Positions 8,717 through 18,200 of a stretch of 44,148 nt of DNA are shown piece by piece (within the stretch, counting starts at the first letter, position 1; every line of letters begins with the position of its first letter). This stretch comes from an uncultured Bacteroidales bacterium (lineage in GTDB: Bacteria; Bacteroidota; Bacteroidia; Bacteroidales; Lentimicrobiaceae). The stretch lies in contig CALCQV010000017.1 in NCBI GenBank assembly GCA_937894795.1, positions 1-44,148 of the forward strand, read 5' to 3'. The notes beneath the pieces are model-generated. The model worked only from the letters and a program-made list of their open reading frames with translations. It ran no database searches and was not told the origin of the DNA. The translations under genes and the position numbers were made by a program.

Positions 8717-9580
8717 TTATCCCAGATAAGTTTTCAAGATTTTACTTCGCGAAGTATGTTTCAGTCGTCTGATGGCTTTTTCCTTAATCTGACGAACTCG
8801 TTCGCGGGTTAAATCAAAGCGTTCACCAATTTCTTCCAGTGTAAGTGGATGTTCACCACCTAAGCCAAAGTAAAGGCGAATTACATCGGCTTCACGGCAG
8901 GTTAGGGTTGAAACAGCGCGTTCAATTTCTTTACGCAGAGATTCATACAAAAGTTCAGTTTCAGGCGTAGGACTATCGTCACTGCGAAGAACGTCGTACA
9001 TGTTATTGTCTTCATCCTGAACCAGTGGTGCATCCATAGAAACATGGCGACCTGAGTTACGCATGGATTCTTTTACCTCATTCTCACTGATTTCAAGTAA
9101 TCCTGCTATTTCATCATAATTGGGTTCACGTTCGTATTCCTGCTCCAGCTTGGCATAGGCTTTATTGATTTTATTAATAGAGCCAATTTTATTTAGAGGG
9201 AGACGGACAATTCGTGATTGTTCGGCCAGAGCCTGGAGAATCGACTGACGGATCCACCAAACAGCATACGAAATAAATTTAAATCCTCTTGTTTCATCAA
9301 ATCGTTGGGCTGCTTTAATCAGACCAAGATTTCCTTCATTAATCAAATCGGGCAAACTTAATCCCTGGTTTTGGTATTGCTTTGAAACAGAAACCACGAA
9401 ACGGAGATTAGCTTTAGTTAGTTTTTCAAGTGCATTACGGTCGCCCTGCTTTATTTTTTGCGCAAGGGCAACCTCTTCATCTGCCGTGATCAACTCTACC
9501 TTTCCGATTTCCTGCAGGTACTTGTCTAACGAAGCGGTTTCCCGGTTAGTAACCTGTTTAGTAATCTTTAATTGCCTCAT
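8717..9580 (-). CDS. rpoD: primary RNA polymerase sigma factor RpoD/SigA
   Basis: A 287-residue group 1 sigma factor of the short Bacteroidota type, lacking region 1.1 and the non-conserved region. Region 1.2 begins near residue 15 (SLDKYLQEIGK). Region 2 spans about 55-130 with LINEGNLGLIKAAQRFDETRG and the -7-recognition helix FKFISYAVWWIRQSI, followed by region 3 from LPLNKIG. Region 4.2 has LTLEEIGERFDLTRERVRQI. In this phylum the homologous factor reads the -33 TTTG / -7 TAnnTTTG promoters seen repeatedly in this window. The start is 43 nt downstream of the pnp stop, with no terminator between, so it may be read from the pnp transcript. Confidence 0.97.
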   Translation of the reverse strand: MRQLKITKQVTNRETASLDKYLQEIGKVELITADEEVALAQKIKQGDRNALEKLTKANLRFVVSVSKQYQNQGLSLPDLINEGNLGLIKAAQRFDETRGFKFISYAVWWIRQSILQALAEQSRIVRLPLNKIGSINKINKAYAKLEQEYEREPNYDEIAGLLEISENEVKESMRNSGRHVSMDAPLVQDEDNNMYDVLRSDDSPTPETELLYESLRKEIERAVSTLTCREADVIRLYFGLGGEHPLTLEEIGERFDLTRERVRQIKEKAIRRLKHTSRSKILKTYLG

Positions 9581-9623
9581 TTATTCCTAATTTTATTAGG
9601 CAGCTAACTGCTAATGAATTATT

Positions 9624-11762
9624 TTAATTATTTTCTTGTTCGGGTTTGGGTAATAAAACTTTGCGTGACAACTTCAATTTTCCGGTTTTGCTGTCAATTT
9701 CAATAAGTTTTACATCAATCTCATCACCAACCTTCAATACGCTTTCAACGTCCTTTAGTCGCTTATGTTCAATCTCTGATATATGCAGCAAACCATCCTT
9801 GCCGGGGAGTATTTCTACAAAAGCTCCAAAAGTTGTAATATTTTTTACCGTCCCATGATATACAGTTCCTATCTCAGGTATGGCAACAATACGTTTAATT
9901 TTATCCATAACTGCGGTAATAGACTCCTTGTTATTTGAGACGATATCAATAATACCAAATTCGCCAACTTCCTCAATAACAATAGTTGAACCGGTTTCAC
10001 GCTGCATTTCCTGAATAACCTTACCACCAGGGCCAATAACTGCCCCTATGAATTCTTTAGGAATAGTCATCTTCACAATGCGAGGTACATGTGGCTTATA
10101 ATCTTCGCGTGGAGTTGAAATAGCTTTTTCCATCTCACCAAGAATATGCATTCTGCCGGCACGTGCCTGCTCCAATGCCTGGGCCAATACATCGTATGAT
10201 AGACCATCAACCTTAATGTCCATCTGACAGGCAGTGATTCCATCACGGGTACCGGTAACTTTAAAGTCCATATCACCAAGGTGGTCTTCATCACCAAGGA
10301 TATCACTCAATACAGCATAGCGGTTTGTTTTGGTATCGGCAATTAATCCCATTGCAATACCTGAAACAGGTTTGATGAGTTTAACACCTGCATCCATAAG
10401 GGCCATGGTACCGGCGCAAACCGTTGCCATTGATGATGAACCGTTTGATTCAAGAATATCAGAAACAACACGAATAGTATACGGATTGATTTCAGGACCG
10501 GGAATCATAGGTTTCAGAGCACGCAATGCAAGATTACCATGACCTATTTCACGACGGCTGGTACCCATAATGCGTTTTACTTCGCCGGTTGAAAATGGCG
10601 GGAAGTTATAATGCAAAATAAAATTAACCTTGCCATCAATAACTGCTCCGTCAATTATCTGCTCATCGAGTTTTGTACCGAGGGTAACAGTTGTCAAAGA
10701 CTGTGTTTCACCACGGGTAAAAATTGCAGAGCCATGAACTGCAGGCAAATAATCAACCTCACACCAAATGGGGCGAATCTGATCAAGCTTACGGCCGTCC
10801 AGACGCTGTCTTTTATCAAGAACAACATTACGCACGCCCTCTTTTTCAACGTCATGATAATAACGCTTAATCATGAATTCCTTTTCTTTAGCTTCTTCTT
10901 CAGATAAAGTAGCAACAAATTCCTTTAGTATTGCTTCAAAAGCCTCGGTACGTTCATGCTTTCCGGTTGGATTGCTGGCAACAGCAACCACTTTATCATA
11001 ACAGAAATCGTGAAGGCGAGCACGAAGCTCTTCGTCATTTGTTTCATGGTTATACTCACGTTTTGGTGAAGATCCGGCAACCATTCCGGCAAGTTCCAAC
11101 TGGGCCTTGCATTGAATTTTGATGGCGTCATGGGCTATCTTCAAAGCATCAATAATATCAGCCTCAGAAGCTTCCTTGAGTTCACCTTCCACCATCATAA
11201 TATTGTCAATGGAAGCTGCAACCATCACATCTATATCGGCATCAGCCAATAATGAAGAGGGTGGGTTGATCATGAACTGACCATTAATCCTTGCAACGCG
11301 CACTTCAGAAATCGGACCGTTGAAAGGGATATTGCTAACTGCCAGAGCAGCTGATGCGGCCAAACCGGCCAATGCATCCGGCAATACCTCAGCATCTAAA
11401 GAAATAAGGGTAATGATTACCTGGGTTTCAGCATGAAAATTGTCAGGAAATAGTGGGCGTAGAGCCCTGTCAACCAAGCGGGCAATAAGTATTTCATAAT
11501 CTGAAGGTCTGGCTTCTCTTTTAAAGAATCCTCCGGGGAAACGGCCGGAAGAGGCATATTTCTCACGGTACTCAACCGTAAGAGGCATAAAATCAACGTT
11601 TTCAGCAGCTTCAGTGCGTGCCACTACAGTTGCTAACAACATGGTATCACCCATACGTACAACAACAGAGCCGTCAGCCTGTTTGGCTAACTTACCGGTT
11701 TCAATAGAGACAGTCCTTCCATCTCCGATGTCAAATGTTTTTACTATTCCTTGCATATTCAT
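9624..11762 (-). CDS. pnp: polyribonucleotide nucleotidyltransferase (PNPase)
   Basis: A 712-residue 3'-5' phosphorolytic exoribonuclease, subunit of the RNA-degrading ring trimer. Two RNase PH domains are recognisable: the first from about residue 10 (ETGKLAKQADGSVVVRMGDT, and the FFKREARPSDYEILIARLVDR block), the second from about 315 (LDKRQRLDGRKLDQIRP) with the FNFPPFSTGEVKR-like loop and GDEDHLGDMDFKVTGTRDG holding the catalytic aspartates. The KH domain lies around 560-620 (FIGAVIGPGGKVIQEM) and the S1 domain at about 632-700 (GTVKNITTFGAFVEILPGKD). A second ATG two codons in (11756) is an equally possible start. Placement after rpsO is the classical order in many bacteria. Confidence 0.98.
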   Translation of the reverse strand: MNMQGIVKTFDIGDGRTVSIETGKLAKQADGSVVVRMGDTMLLATVVARTEAAENVDFMPLTVEYREKYASSGRFPGGFFKREARPSDYEILIARLVDRALRPLFPDNFHAETQVIITLISLDAEVLPDALAGLAASAALAVSNIPFNGPISEVRVARINGQFMINPPSSLLADADIDVMVAASIDNIMMVEGELKEASEADIIDALKIAHDAIKIQCKAQLELAGMVAGSSPKREYNHETNDEELRARLHDFCYDKVVAVASNPTGKHERTEAFEAILKEFVATLSEEEAKEKEFMIKRYYHDVEKEGVRNVVLDKRQRLDGRKLDQIRPIWCEVDYLPAVHGSAIFTRGETQSLTTVTLGTKLDEQIIDGAVIDGKVNFILHYNFPPFSTGEVKRIMGTSRREIGHGNLALRALKPMIPGPEINPYTIRVVSDILESNGSSSMATVCAGTMALMDAGVKLIKPVSGIAMGLIADTKTNRYAVLSDILGDEDHLGDMDFKVTGTRDGITACQMDIKVDGLSYDVLAQALEQARAGRMHILGEMEKAISTPREDYKPHVPRIVKMTIPKEFIGAVIGPGGKVIQEMQRETGSTIVIEEVGEFGIIDIVSNNKESITAVMDKIKRIVAIPEIGTVYHGTVKNITTFGAFVEILPGKDGLLHISEIEHKRLKDVESVLKVGDEIDVKLIEIDSKTGKLKLSRKVLLPKPEQENN

Positions 11763-11862
11763 GTAAATTGTAGAGGCAATTGTGGTATTATAGGGTATAT
11801 TGGGGTTTAATGGTCACAAAAATACTCTTAAAACAGATTGGTATTATAAAGCAAAAAAATAA

Positions 11863-11910
11863 TTGCCTCTTAAGACAACAAAAAGAGGCAACCTGTTTAA
11901 TTGCCTCTTT
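11863..11910 (-). terminator. overlapping double terminator/attenuator between rpsO and pnp
   Basis: On the minus strand the order is AAAGAGGCAA (11910-11901), TTGCCTCTTT (11891-11882), AAGAGGCAA (11871-11863). The middle arm can pair with either neighbour: 10 bp with the first (9-nt loop, followed by TTTTGTTGT) or 9 bp with the last (11-nt loop, followed by TTATTTTTTT). The two hairpins are mutually exclusive and each has a U-rich tail. It sits 23 nt after the rpsO stop and about 100 nt before the pnp start, so it could set the amount of read-through into pnp. Confidence 0.75.
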
Positions 11911-11932
11911 ATTATATAATTACGTGGAAGTA

Positions 11933-12202
11933 CTACTTCCTGATATTTAATTTCTTGATGATCTCCCTGTAACGCTCAATATCTTTTTTCTTTAGATATG
12001 CAAGAAGACTCCTGCGTTTACCTACAAGCATAACTAAAGCTCTTTCAGTAGCATGGTCGTTTTTGTAAACCTTGAGATGCTCGGTAAGATGCTGAATCCT
12101 GTGGGTAAAAAGTGCAACCTGGCTTTCAGGTGAACCGGTATCATTGGCGTTTTTGCCGTTCTCGGTAAATATTGTCTTCTTTACTTCTGAGTTTAGGTAC
12201 AT
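11933..12202 (-). CDS. rpsO: 30S ribosomal protein S15
   Basis: An 89-residue S15 of standard length, a primary binder of the 16S central domain. The family signature is clear: TGSPESQVALFTHRIQHLTEHLK, then HATERALVMLVGKRRSLLAYLKK. Its stop codon lies inside a perfect 7+1+7 inverted repeat (11926-11940, GGAAGTA-C-TACTTCC), whose role is unclear. It is first of the rpsO-pnp-rpoD series and has a strong promoter with the same discriminator as the rRNA promoters. Confidence 0.98.
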   Translation of the reverse strand: MYLNSEVKKTIFTENGKNANDTGSPESQVALFTHRIQHLTEHLKVYKNDHATERALVMLVGKRRSLLAYLKKKDIERYREIIKKLNIRK

Positions 12203-12239
12203 ATCCTTAATTCTTATTTGGTACTTTTCTAACGGGCTG

Positions 12240-12270
12240 CAAAAATAGTATAATTTTCTTTATTGCACAA
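12240..12270 (-). promoter_or_regulatory. rpsO promoter (TAnnTTTG type)
   Basis: The minus strand has TTG (12270-12268), a 20-nt spacer, then TATTTTTG (12247-12240), continuing into GCAGCCCG. The extended string TATTTTTGCAGCCCG is nearly identical to the -7 region of both rRNA promoters at 585-599 and 711-725. Predicted start near 12233, leader about 31 nt. Confidence 0.75.
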
Positions 12271-12351
12271 GTACCTGTAAACTTTTTTTTAATTCATTTT
12301 TCAAAAGGCAAAATTACAACTTTTCCTGCACTTTATACATCCTTTTAAATT

Positions 12352-12359
12352 TAACTTTG
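12352..12359 (+). promoter_or_regulatory. -7 promoter element for the MFS transporter gene
   Basis: TAACTTTG matches TAnnTTTG exactly; predicted start near 12365. This argues against translation starting at the TTG at 12357, which lies inside the element. No good TTG is found at -33. Confidence 0.5.
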
Positions 12360-12410
12360 TCGGTCGGTTCACTGAAGCATTTTAACATTGCTATTGGCAA
12401 GGATTGTCAA

Positions 12411-13643
12411 TTGAAAATTATTACAACAACAGTAGTGAAAAATATAATTACCAATACTCACAAGCCGACTGAAAAAAGGTATTTCGGATTTCACCGGAAT
12501 ATATTTTTTACGGGTGTAGTGAGTTTTTTAACTGATACATCTTCCAAGATGGTCTATTCAGTTATGCCTCTATTCCTTCTCTCAATCGGGGCTTCAAAAA
12601 CAAGTTTATCGCTCATTGAAGGCATTGCAGAAAGCACTTCAGCCCTTGTAAAGACACTTTCAGGATTTTGGAGCGACAAAATTGGCAAAAACAAGCCCTT
12701 TCTTTTTATTGGTTATGGATTATCAGCACTTATAATGCCGCTATATGCGTTTGTTGCCACACCACTGCAGGTTTTATACCTTAGGTTTTTTGAACGAACC
12801 GGCAAGGGAATAAGGACAGCGCCCCGCGATAGTCTGGTAGCCGGCTCTGTAACCAACGGTGAAACCGGCAAGAGTTTCGGCTTGCATAAGGCTATGGATA
12901 ACAGTGGGGCAATTATTGGTCCGCTGGCTGCTTTTGCATTATTATCCATCTTTCCGGGCGATTTTCGAATGATATTTCTTTTTGCGGGTGTGCCCTCCAT
13001 TTTAGGCATTCTGGTTTTGGTTTTTGGCATTAAGGAGGCAAAAAAGAACAAGGATAATCTTTTTAAAAAGTTTCATTTCAGTGATTTTCCTAAAAAGTAC
13101 TATTTGTTTTTAACCATTGTATTTATTTTCACACTTGGCAATTCAACTGATGCACTACTGCTTGTAAAGGCCAATGAAGTAGGTGTAAAAGTTGCATTTA
13201 TTCCGCTTGTTTACCTTGTAACCAGTATAGTCTCAGTTTTTCTGTCTATACCTATAGGAGCCCTTTCTGATAAAATTGGCAAGGAAAAAATCCTGATTTT
13301 CGGTTATTTAATCTATGCCGTTGTATATTTTGGTTTTGGAGTCACTTCAAGCATTATGGCTATTGTTGCATTATTTGCTCTATACGGATTGTATACTGCC
13401 ACAACTGATGGAATCCAAAAGGCCTTCATTGCTGATAACATTGACACGAATAAACAGGGTACCGGCATGGGCATATACAATGCACTGTTGGGAATTACCC
13501 TTTTGCCTGCCAGTGTTATTGCAGGTATACTATATGACAAGGTAAACTCAAGTGTGCCTTTTTATTTTGGCGCCGCAACGGCATTGATCGCCGCTATTCT
13601 TATGATATTCTTTACAATCAGCTTAAAAAGAAGTAATCATTGA
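12411..13643 (+). CDS. MFS transporter
   Basis: A 12-helix major facilitator of about 410 residues. Loop 2-3 carries the MFS motif A (GFWSDKIGKNKP, about residues 85-96) and the second half repeats it (GALSDKIGKEK). The stretch RFFERTGKGIRTAPRDSLVAGS is typical of a widespread uncharacterised MFS branch. The substrate cannot be deduced. The frame is open from a TTG at 12357, but a promoter -7 box covers that codon; TTG 12411 is preferred because AAGGA lies 7 nt upstream. GTG 12435 is another candidate and no ATG precedes the first helix. The last 7 nt overlap the convergent TolC gene. It is transcribed alone, divergent from rpsO. Confidence 0.85.
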   Translation: MKIITTTVVKNIITNTHKPTEKRYFGFHRNIFFTGVVSFLTDTSSKMVYSVMPLFLLSIGASKTSLSLIEGIAESTSALVKTLSGFWSDKIGKNKPFLFIGYGLSALIMPLYAFVATPLQVLYLRFFERTGKGIRTAPRDSLVAGSVTNGETGKSFGLHKAMDNSGAIIGPLAAFALLSIFPGDFRMIFLFAGVPSILGILVLVFGIKEAKKNKDNLFKKFHFSDFPKKYYLFLTIVFIFTLGNSTDALLLVKANEVGVKVAFIPLVYLVTSIVSVFLSIPIGALSDKIGKEKILIFGYLIYAVVYFGFGVTSSIMAIVALFALYGLYTATTDGIQKAFIADNIDTNKQGTGMGIYNALLGITLLPASVIAGILYDKVNSSVPFYFGAATALIAAILMIFFTISLKRSNH

Positions 13644-14995
13644 CCTCCGGGTATGATATCTCCACTTAATTGCAAAAGTTTAATTTCAAGCATTCTTGCC
13701 TGGTAAATCAGGCTGATAAGCCGATCTTGAGCAAATAATAAATTTTGTTGTGCTTCCCGTATTTCAATCCCTGAGAGTTCGCCAAGGCGATACCGCTCAT
13801 TTGCTATATCAAAGTTTGTATAAGCTGTTTGGAGATTTTCTCTTTCAAGTTCAATAGTCGACAGCTTATTATTATAAACACTAAAGGTTGATAAAAGCTC
13901 GGCATTCAGCTGGGCAATGATATTATCACGTTTAAGCTGGGCACTTTCAATACTAATGCGTACATTTTTTCTTTCTCGACTCTGCACAAGCCCTTCAAAT
14001 ATTGGCAACCTTGCCGTTAAACCGTAATTTAACCCATCAGATCTTCCGGTTTTTACAAATCCTGATTCACTTTCCTGAGTGTTATAATTATAAGCCATGT
14101 TAAACCCAATTTCAGGATATCGCTTGCCCTTGATTAGCCTGAGATTCATCTCAAGTAGTTCCAGGTCATTACTATTGAGCAGCAGATTCGTATTTGTTTG
14201 TTCCATTCTTTGCTTCAGGACAGAATATTCAGGCAACTTACTCAGCACAACTGTGTCTTCCACAGTAAACATAGTGTTTGCGTCTCTTGCCAGGAGCAGG
14301 TTCATGCTAATGGTTGATTCTGTAATAAGATCGTTAAGATTGACCAATTCTGAGATATCAGCATTCATATCTACCCTTGCCTGCAGCAATTCCAGGCGCG
14401 AACCGGCACCTATAGTCAGTTTGTTTTCAGCAATATCCACTCTTGAACGCCCCAAAGCCACAGACTCTTCCAGCATACTTGTTTTCTGCCTAAGCTCAAC
14501 AATATTGTAATAAAGACTCAATACTTCAGCTACTGTATTTTCAACTTCAAGTCGCGTTTGCAATTGTCCCGATTCAAGTTGTTGTTTCAGGATATCATAT
14601 CCAGCAAACATCCTAAAACCGTCAAAAAGTGTCCAGTCGAGACCAATACCTGCATTTAAGGAAGAAGATTTGGCATTGTTCTTTTCATTGATTTGTCCAC
14701 TGAGGTATTCCTGCCTGGTATTTGTAATACTATTGTTGGTAGCGGCATCGGCACTTATATCAGGAAAGAACTCTGCAACGCCCAGGTTCCTGTTATTCTC
14801 CAGAATTCTTTCATTAAGCATTGAGAGCCTGATTTGGTAATTGTTCTCAAGTGCTATGGCAACAGCTTGTTCAGCTGATAAAAACTGCGCTTTAGCCGGC
14901 ATTGAAACGGATAAAGTTAAATAGAAGAAGATCGATGACTTCCAAAGAAAAATAGGGATTCCTGATTTACACACTAATCTGTTTAATAATTCCAT
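13637..14995 (-). CDS. TolC family outer-membrane efflux protein
   Basis: A 452-residue protein with a signal peptide (hydrophobic residues about 20-33, ending MPAKA-QF) after an unusually long charged n-region. The mature start, LSAEQAVAIALENNYQI, is the classic first helix of an OEP domain; the second OEP repeat begins near residue 250. Long amphipathic helices predict the trimeric periplasmic tunnel, as in TolC/OprM. It is the third gene of an operon after the adaptor and RND pump (94 nt after the pump stop) and would supply the exit duct. No N-terminal lipobox cysteine follows the signal peptide, so unlike OprM it is probably not lipidated. It overlaps the convergent MFS gene by 7 nt. Confidence 0.93.
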   Translation of the reverse strand: MELLNRLVCKSGIPIFLWKSSIFFYLTLSVSMPAKAQFLSAEQAVAIALENNYQIRLSMLNERILENNRNLGVAEFFPDISADAATNNSITNTRQEYLSGQINEKNNAKSSSLNAGIGLDWTLFDGFRMFAGYDILKQQLESGQLQTRLEVENTVAEVLSLYYNIVELRQKTSMLEESVALGRSRVDIAENKLTIGAGSRLELLQARVDMNADISELVNLNDLITESTISMNLLLARDANTMFTVEDTVVLSKLPEYSVLKQRMEQTNTNLLLNSNDLELLEMNLRLIKGKRYPEIGFNMAYNYNTQESESGFVKTGRSDGLNYGLTARLPIFEGLVQSRERKNVRISIESAQLKRDNIIAQLNAELLSTFSVYNNKLSTIELERENLQTAYTNFDIANERYRLGELSGIEIREAQQNLLFAQDRLISLIYQARMLEIKLLQLSGDIIPGGQ

Positions 14996-15089
14996 AATCC
15001 TTATATATCTTGATTAACGCTATTGTCAAAATTTAATAATGCGGTATGTGTTATTTCTATAATAAAATCATTGCCAACAATGTCATTGC

Positions 15090-18000
15090 TTACTCTTGGC
15101 TTCCTCTGCTATGATTTTCAACTTCCTTTTCAGCTGCCATTACTTCCTCATGAGCTATATGTCCTTTGCTGCTTGAGAGGTAATCATACATAGCGGGGAT
15201 TACATAAAGTGTAAGCACTGTTGACAGAGTGAGGCCGCCAATAATGGCAATACCCATTGAAACGCGGCTTTCAGATCCGGCACCCAGAGCCAGGGCTATA
15301 GGTAATGCACCCAATATTGTTGATAAGCTGGTCATTAATATAGGTCTGAACCTGCTTGCAGAAGCTTCTCTGATGGCTTGTGACTTTGGTAATCCATTAT
15401 CCTTACGCTGGTTGGCAAACTCAACAATCAAAATTCCGTTTTTAGTGACCAATCCCACCAACATTATTATACCAATCTGACTAAAGATATTAAGGGTTTG
15501 GCCAAAATACCATAGGGTAAGCACCGCACCCGCAAGTGCCAACGGAACAGTGAACATGATAATCAATGGATCCTTAAAGCTCTCAAACTGGGCAGAAAGC
15601 ACCAGGTAGATGAGCACAATTGCCAGAACAAAGGCAAACAAGAGGCTTGATGCACTTTCAGCAAAATCCTTTGATGCGCCAGCAAGTGCGGTAGAATATG
15701 ATTCATCAAGCACTTTTGAAGCAATTCTATCCATCTCATTAATTCCATCACCAATGGTTTGACCTTTCGCTGGATTTGCTGAAAAAGTGGCTGAAACGAA
15801 ACGATTATACCTGTATAGCTGAGGAGGATTGATACCTTCACTAACTGTTACAAGATTATCAAGCTGTATCATTTCACCACGTGAATTCCTCACTTTTATT
15901 GACCTGAGATCAAGAGGTTCAGCTCTGTATGGCTTTGATAACTGCCCTATGATCTGGTATTGTTTGCCATTCATAATAAAATAGCCGAACCGTTGTCCAC
16001 TTAATGCAAACTGCAATGTTTGGGCAATATCAATAACAGAGACACCAAGAATGCGGGCTTTTTCCCTGTTGATGTCAATTCTTAACTCAGGTTTATTGAA
16101 TTTAAGATTCAGGTCAAAAAACTGGAATTTATCACTTTGCTGAAGTTCTGCAATGAAAGGAGGCAGAACTTCTTTAAGTTTGTCGAGATTAGGGGCCTGG
16201 ATAACGTATTGTACAGGCAGGCCCCCACCTCCCCCACCAATGGACTGCTCTTGTATTACGTATGTCTTTGCAGTGCTGTACTTGTTTAGCTTTGAAGCAA
16301 TTTCATCAGCTATTTCCTGCTGAGAGCTTGTACGCTCATCCGGTTTTGACAAACGCATTCTGATCATGCCTGAATTCACTGATCCTGCGGCACCAAAACC
16401 AGGAGATGTTATTGAAACCATAGCTTCTGATTCAGGAACTTCCTTTAACAGGTGGGCAGTAATGTCAACCATATACTGATCCATAAAATCATAGGTTATC
16501 CCTTCAGGTGCAGTGGCTGACACTCTCAAACTAGAACGATCTTCAACCGGTGCAAGTTCCGATTGGAGGTTATTGCCTAAAACAAAAATCATTAGTATCG
16601 ATGCAACAAAAATCACTATTGCCATCCACCTGTGCTTCAGGAACCAGTCGAGTGATTTGGCGTATTTGTTGTTGATATTGACGAAGAAAGGTTCAGTTTT
16701 ATTATAGAACCAATTATGTTTCTCTCTATGCTTTAGAATCTTGGTGGCAAGCATTGGTGTAAGGGTAAGTGCCACAAACGCTGAAATGATAACAGAACTT
16801 GCCATTACAATGCCAAATTCCCTGAAAAGCCTGCCGGTAATACCCTGCAGGAATATAACAGGTAAGAATACAGCCGCCAGCACCACCGTGGTAGCAATGA
16901 TGGCAAAGAAGATTTCGGCGGTACCCTCAATTCCTGCATTCAGGGGTTTGACCCCCCTTTCAATTTTGGTATAAATATTTTCCAGCACCACAATGGCATC
17001 ATCAACAACTAATCCGATTGAGAGAACAATTCCCAACAAGGTGAGCACATTTATGGAGAAATCAAGCAGATACATAACAAAGAAGGCACCAATCAATGAA
17101 ATGGGAATTGCAATGATCGGAATCAATGTTGTTCGCCAATCTCTGAGGAACAGGAAGATAATCAGAACTACAAGCAGAAAGGCAACATATATTGTCTGTT
17201 CAACTTCAGTTATTGATTCACGGATATACTCAGTGGTATCAAAAGCATAAGTAAGCTGAAGATCAGGAGGCAGGTCTTTCCTGATCTGCTCAACACGTTT
17301 ATAAAACTCATCGGCAATATCGATATGATTGGAACCGGGTTGGGGTATTACCACTGTACCAACCATTGGCACACCGTTCATTCTCAGTATTGATCTTTCA
17401 TTTTCAGGGCCCAGCTCAGCATAGCCTATATCATGAAAGCGTACAATCTGATCTTCTTGCTGAAGCAGAATAAGGTTATTGAAATCCTCGGGTGTCGATA
17501 ACCTACCCATGGTTCTTACGGTAAGCTCGACCGATCCACCTTCTATTCGCCCGGAGGGCAGTTCCACATTCTCTCTTTGCAGCGCACTTCTGACATCAAG
17601 AGGCGTAAGTCCAAAAGCTGCAAGTTTGAAAGGATCCATCCACAGGCGCATGGAATATCTTTTCTCTCCCCAGATTGAAATTTCACTTACACCGGGTATA
17701 GTTTGTAATCTCTCCTTAAACGTTCTCTCGGCAATATCAGAGAGTTCCAACAAGGTACGCTGCTCGCTTCTGATAGTGAGGAATATAATAGGACTAGCAT
17801 CAGCGTCAGCCTTTGAAACAATAGGTGGGTCAGTGTCGGGCGGTAAATTACTTACTGCTCTTGACACCTTATCCCTCACATCATTGGCAGCAGTTTCAAG
17901 GTCAACCTCCAGATTGAATTCTACTCTGATAACACTTCTGCCGTCACGACTGACGGAAGTGAGAGACCTGATACCTGCTATTCCATTAACTTCTTCTTCA

Positions 18001-18200
18001 AGTGGTTCAGTAATCTGTGATTCAATAATATCGGCATTTGCACCTACATAGCTGGTACTGATTGTTATTATGGGAGGATCAACACTCGGATATTCACGAA
18101 CACCGGTTGAAACCAAACCAATTGCTCCAAACAATACAATTACTACAGACATAACTGTAGCAAGCACCGGTCGTTTTATACTAATAGAAGAAAGGCTCAT
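15090..18200 (-). CDS. RND efflux pump, AcrB/HAE1-like inner-membrane subunit
   Basis: A 1036-residue proton-driven transporter. The start, MSLSSISIKRPVLATVMSVV, is the usual first helix of the HAE1 family. Two repeats of six helices flank large periplasmic porter loops. The proton-relay residues are visible: Asp400-Asp401 in GLVVDDAIVVLENI (helix 4) and Lys920 in GLVTKNGILIVEFANQR (helix 10). A glycine run sits before LPVQYVIQAP near residue 690. Substrate is not predictable: HAE1 members export drugs, bile salts, solvents or lipids. Its ATG overlaps the end of the adaptor gene by 4 nt (translational coupling), and TolC follows. No regulator gene is adjacent. Confidence 0.96.
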   Translation of the reverse strand: MSLSSISIKRPVLATVMSVVIVLFGAIGLVSTGVREYPSVDPPIITISTSYVGANADIIESQITEPLEEEVNGIAGIRSLTSVSRDGRSVIRVEFNLEVDLETAANDVRDKVSRAVSNLPPDTDPPIVSKADADASPIIFLTIRSEQRTLLELSDIAERTFKERLQTIPGVSEISIWGEKRYSMRLWMDPFKLAAFGLTPLDVRSALQRENVELPSGRIEGGSVELTVRTMGRLSTPEDFNNLILLQQEDQIVRFHDIGYAELGPENERSILRMNGVPMVGTVVIPQPGSNHIDIADEFYKRVEQIRKDLPPDLQLTYAFDTTEYIRESITEVEQTIYVAFLLVVLIIFLFLRDWRTTLIPIIAIPISLIGAFFVMYLLDFSINVLTLLGIVLSIGLVVDDAIVVLENIYTKIERGVKPLNAGIEGTAEIFFAIIATTVVLAAVFLPVIFLQGITGRLFREFGIVMASSVIISAFVALTLTPMLATKILKHREKHNWFYNKTEPFFVNINNKYAKSLDWFLKHRWMAIVIFVASILMIFVLGNNLQSELAPVEDRSSLRVSATAPEGITYDFMDQYMVDITAHLLKEVPESEAMVSITSPGFGAAGSVNSGMIRMRLSKPDERTSSQQEIADEIASKLNKYSTAKTYVIQEQSIGGGGGGLPVQYVIQAPNLDKLKEVLPPFIAELQQSDKFQFFDLNLKFNKPELRIDINREKARILGVSVIDIAQTLQFALSGQRFGYFIMNGKQYQIIGQLSKPYRAEPLDLRSIKVRNSRGEMIQLDNLVTVSEGINPPQLYRYNRFVSATFSANPAKGQTIGDGINEMDRIASKVLDESYSTALAGASKDFAESASSLLFAFVLAIVLIYLVLSAQFESFKDPLIIMFTVPLALAGAVLTLWYFGQTLNIFSQIGIIMLVGLVTKNGILIVEFANQRKDNGLPKSQAIREASASRFRPILMTSLSTILGALPIALALGAGSESRVSMGIAIIGGLTLSTVLTLYVIPAMYDYLSSSKGHIAHEEVMAAEKEVENHSRGSQE

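Noticed and set aside
12357..12410. Longer N terminus of the MFS transporter from TTG 12357
   Set aside because: The codon lies inside the TAACTTTG promoter element, and the extra residues are not conserved-looking or hydrophobic.
17479..18051. 190-codon antisense frame opposite the RND pump
   Set aside because: It is Ser/Leu-rich, as expected from the complement of a well-conserved gene; no start signal or family match.
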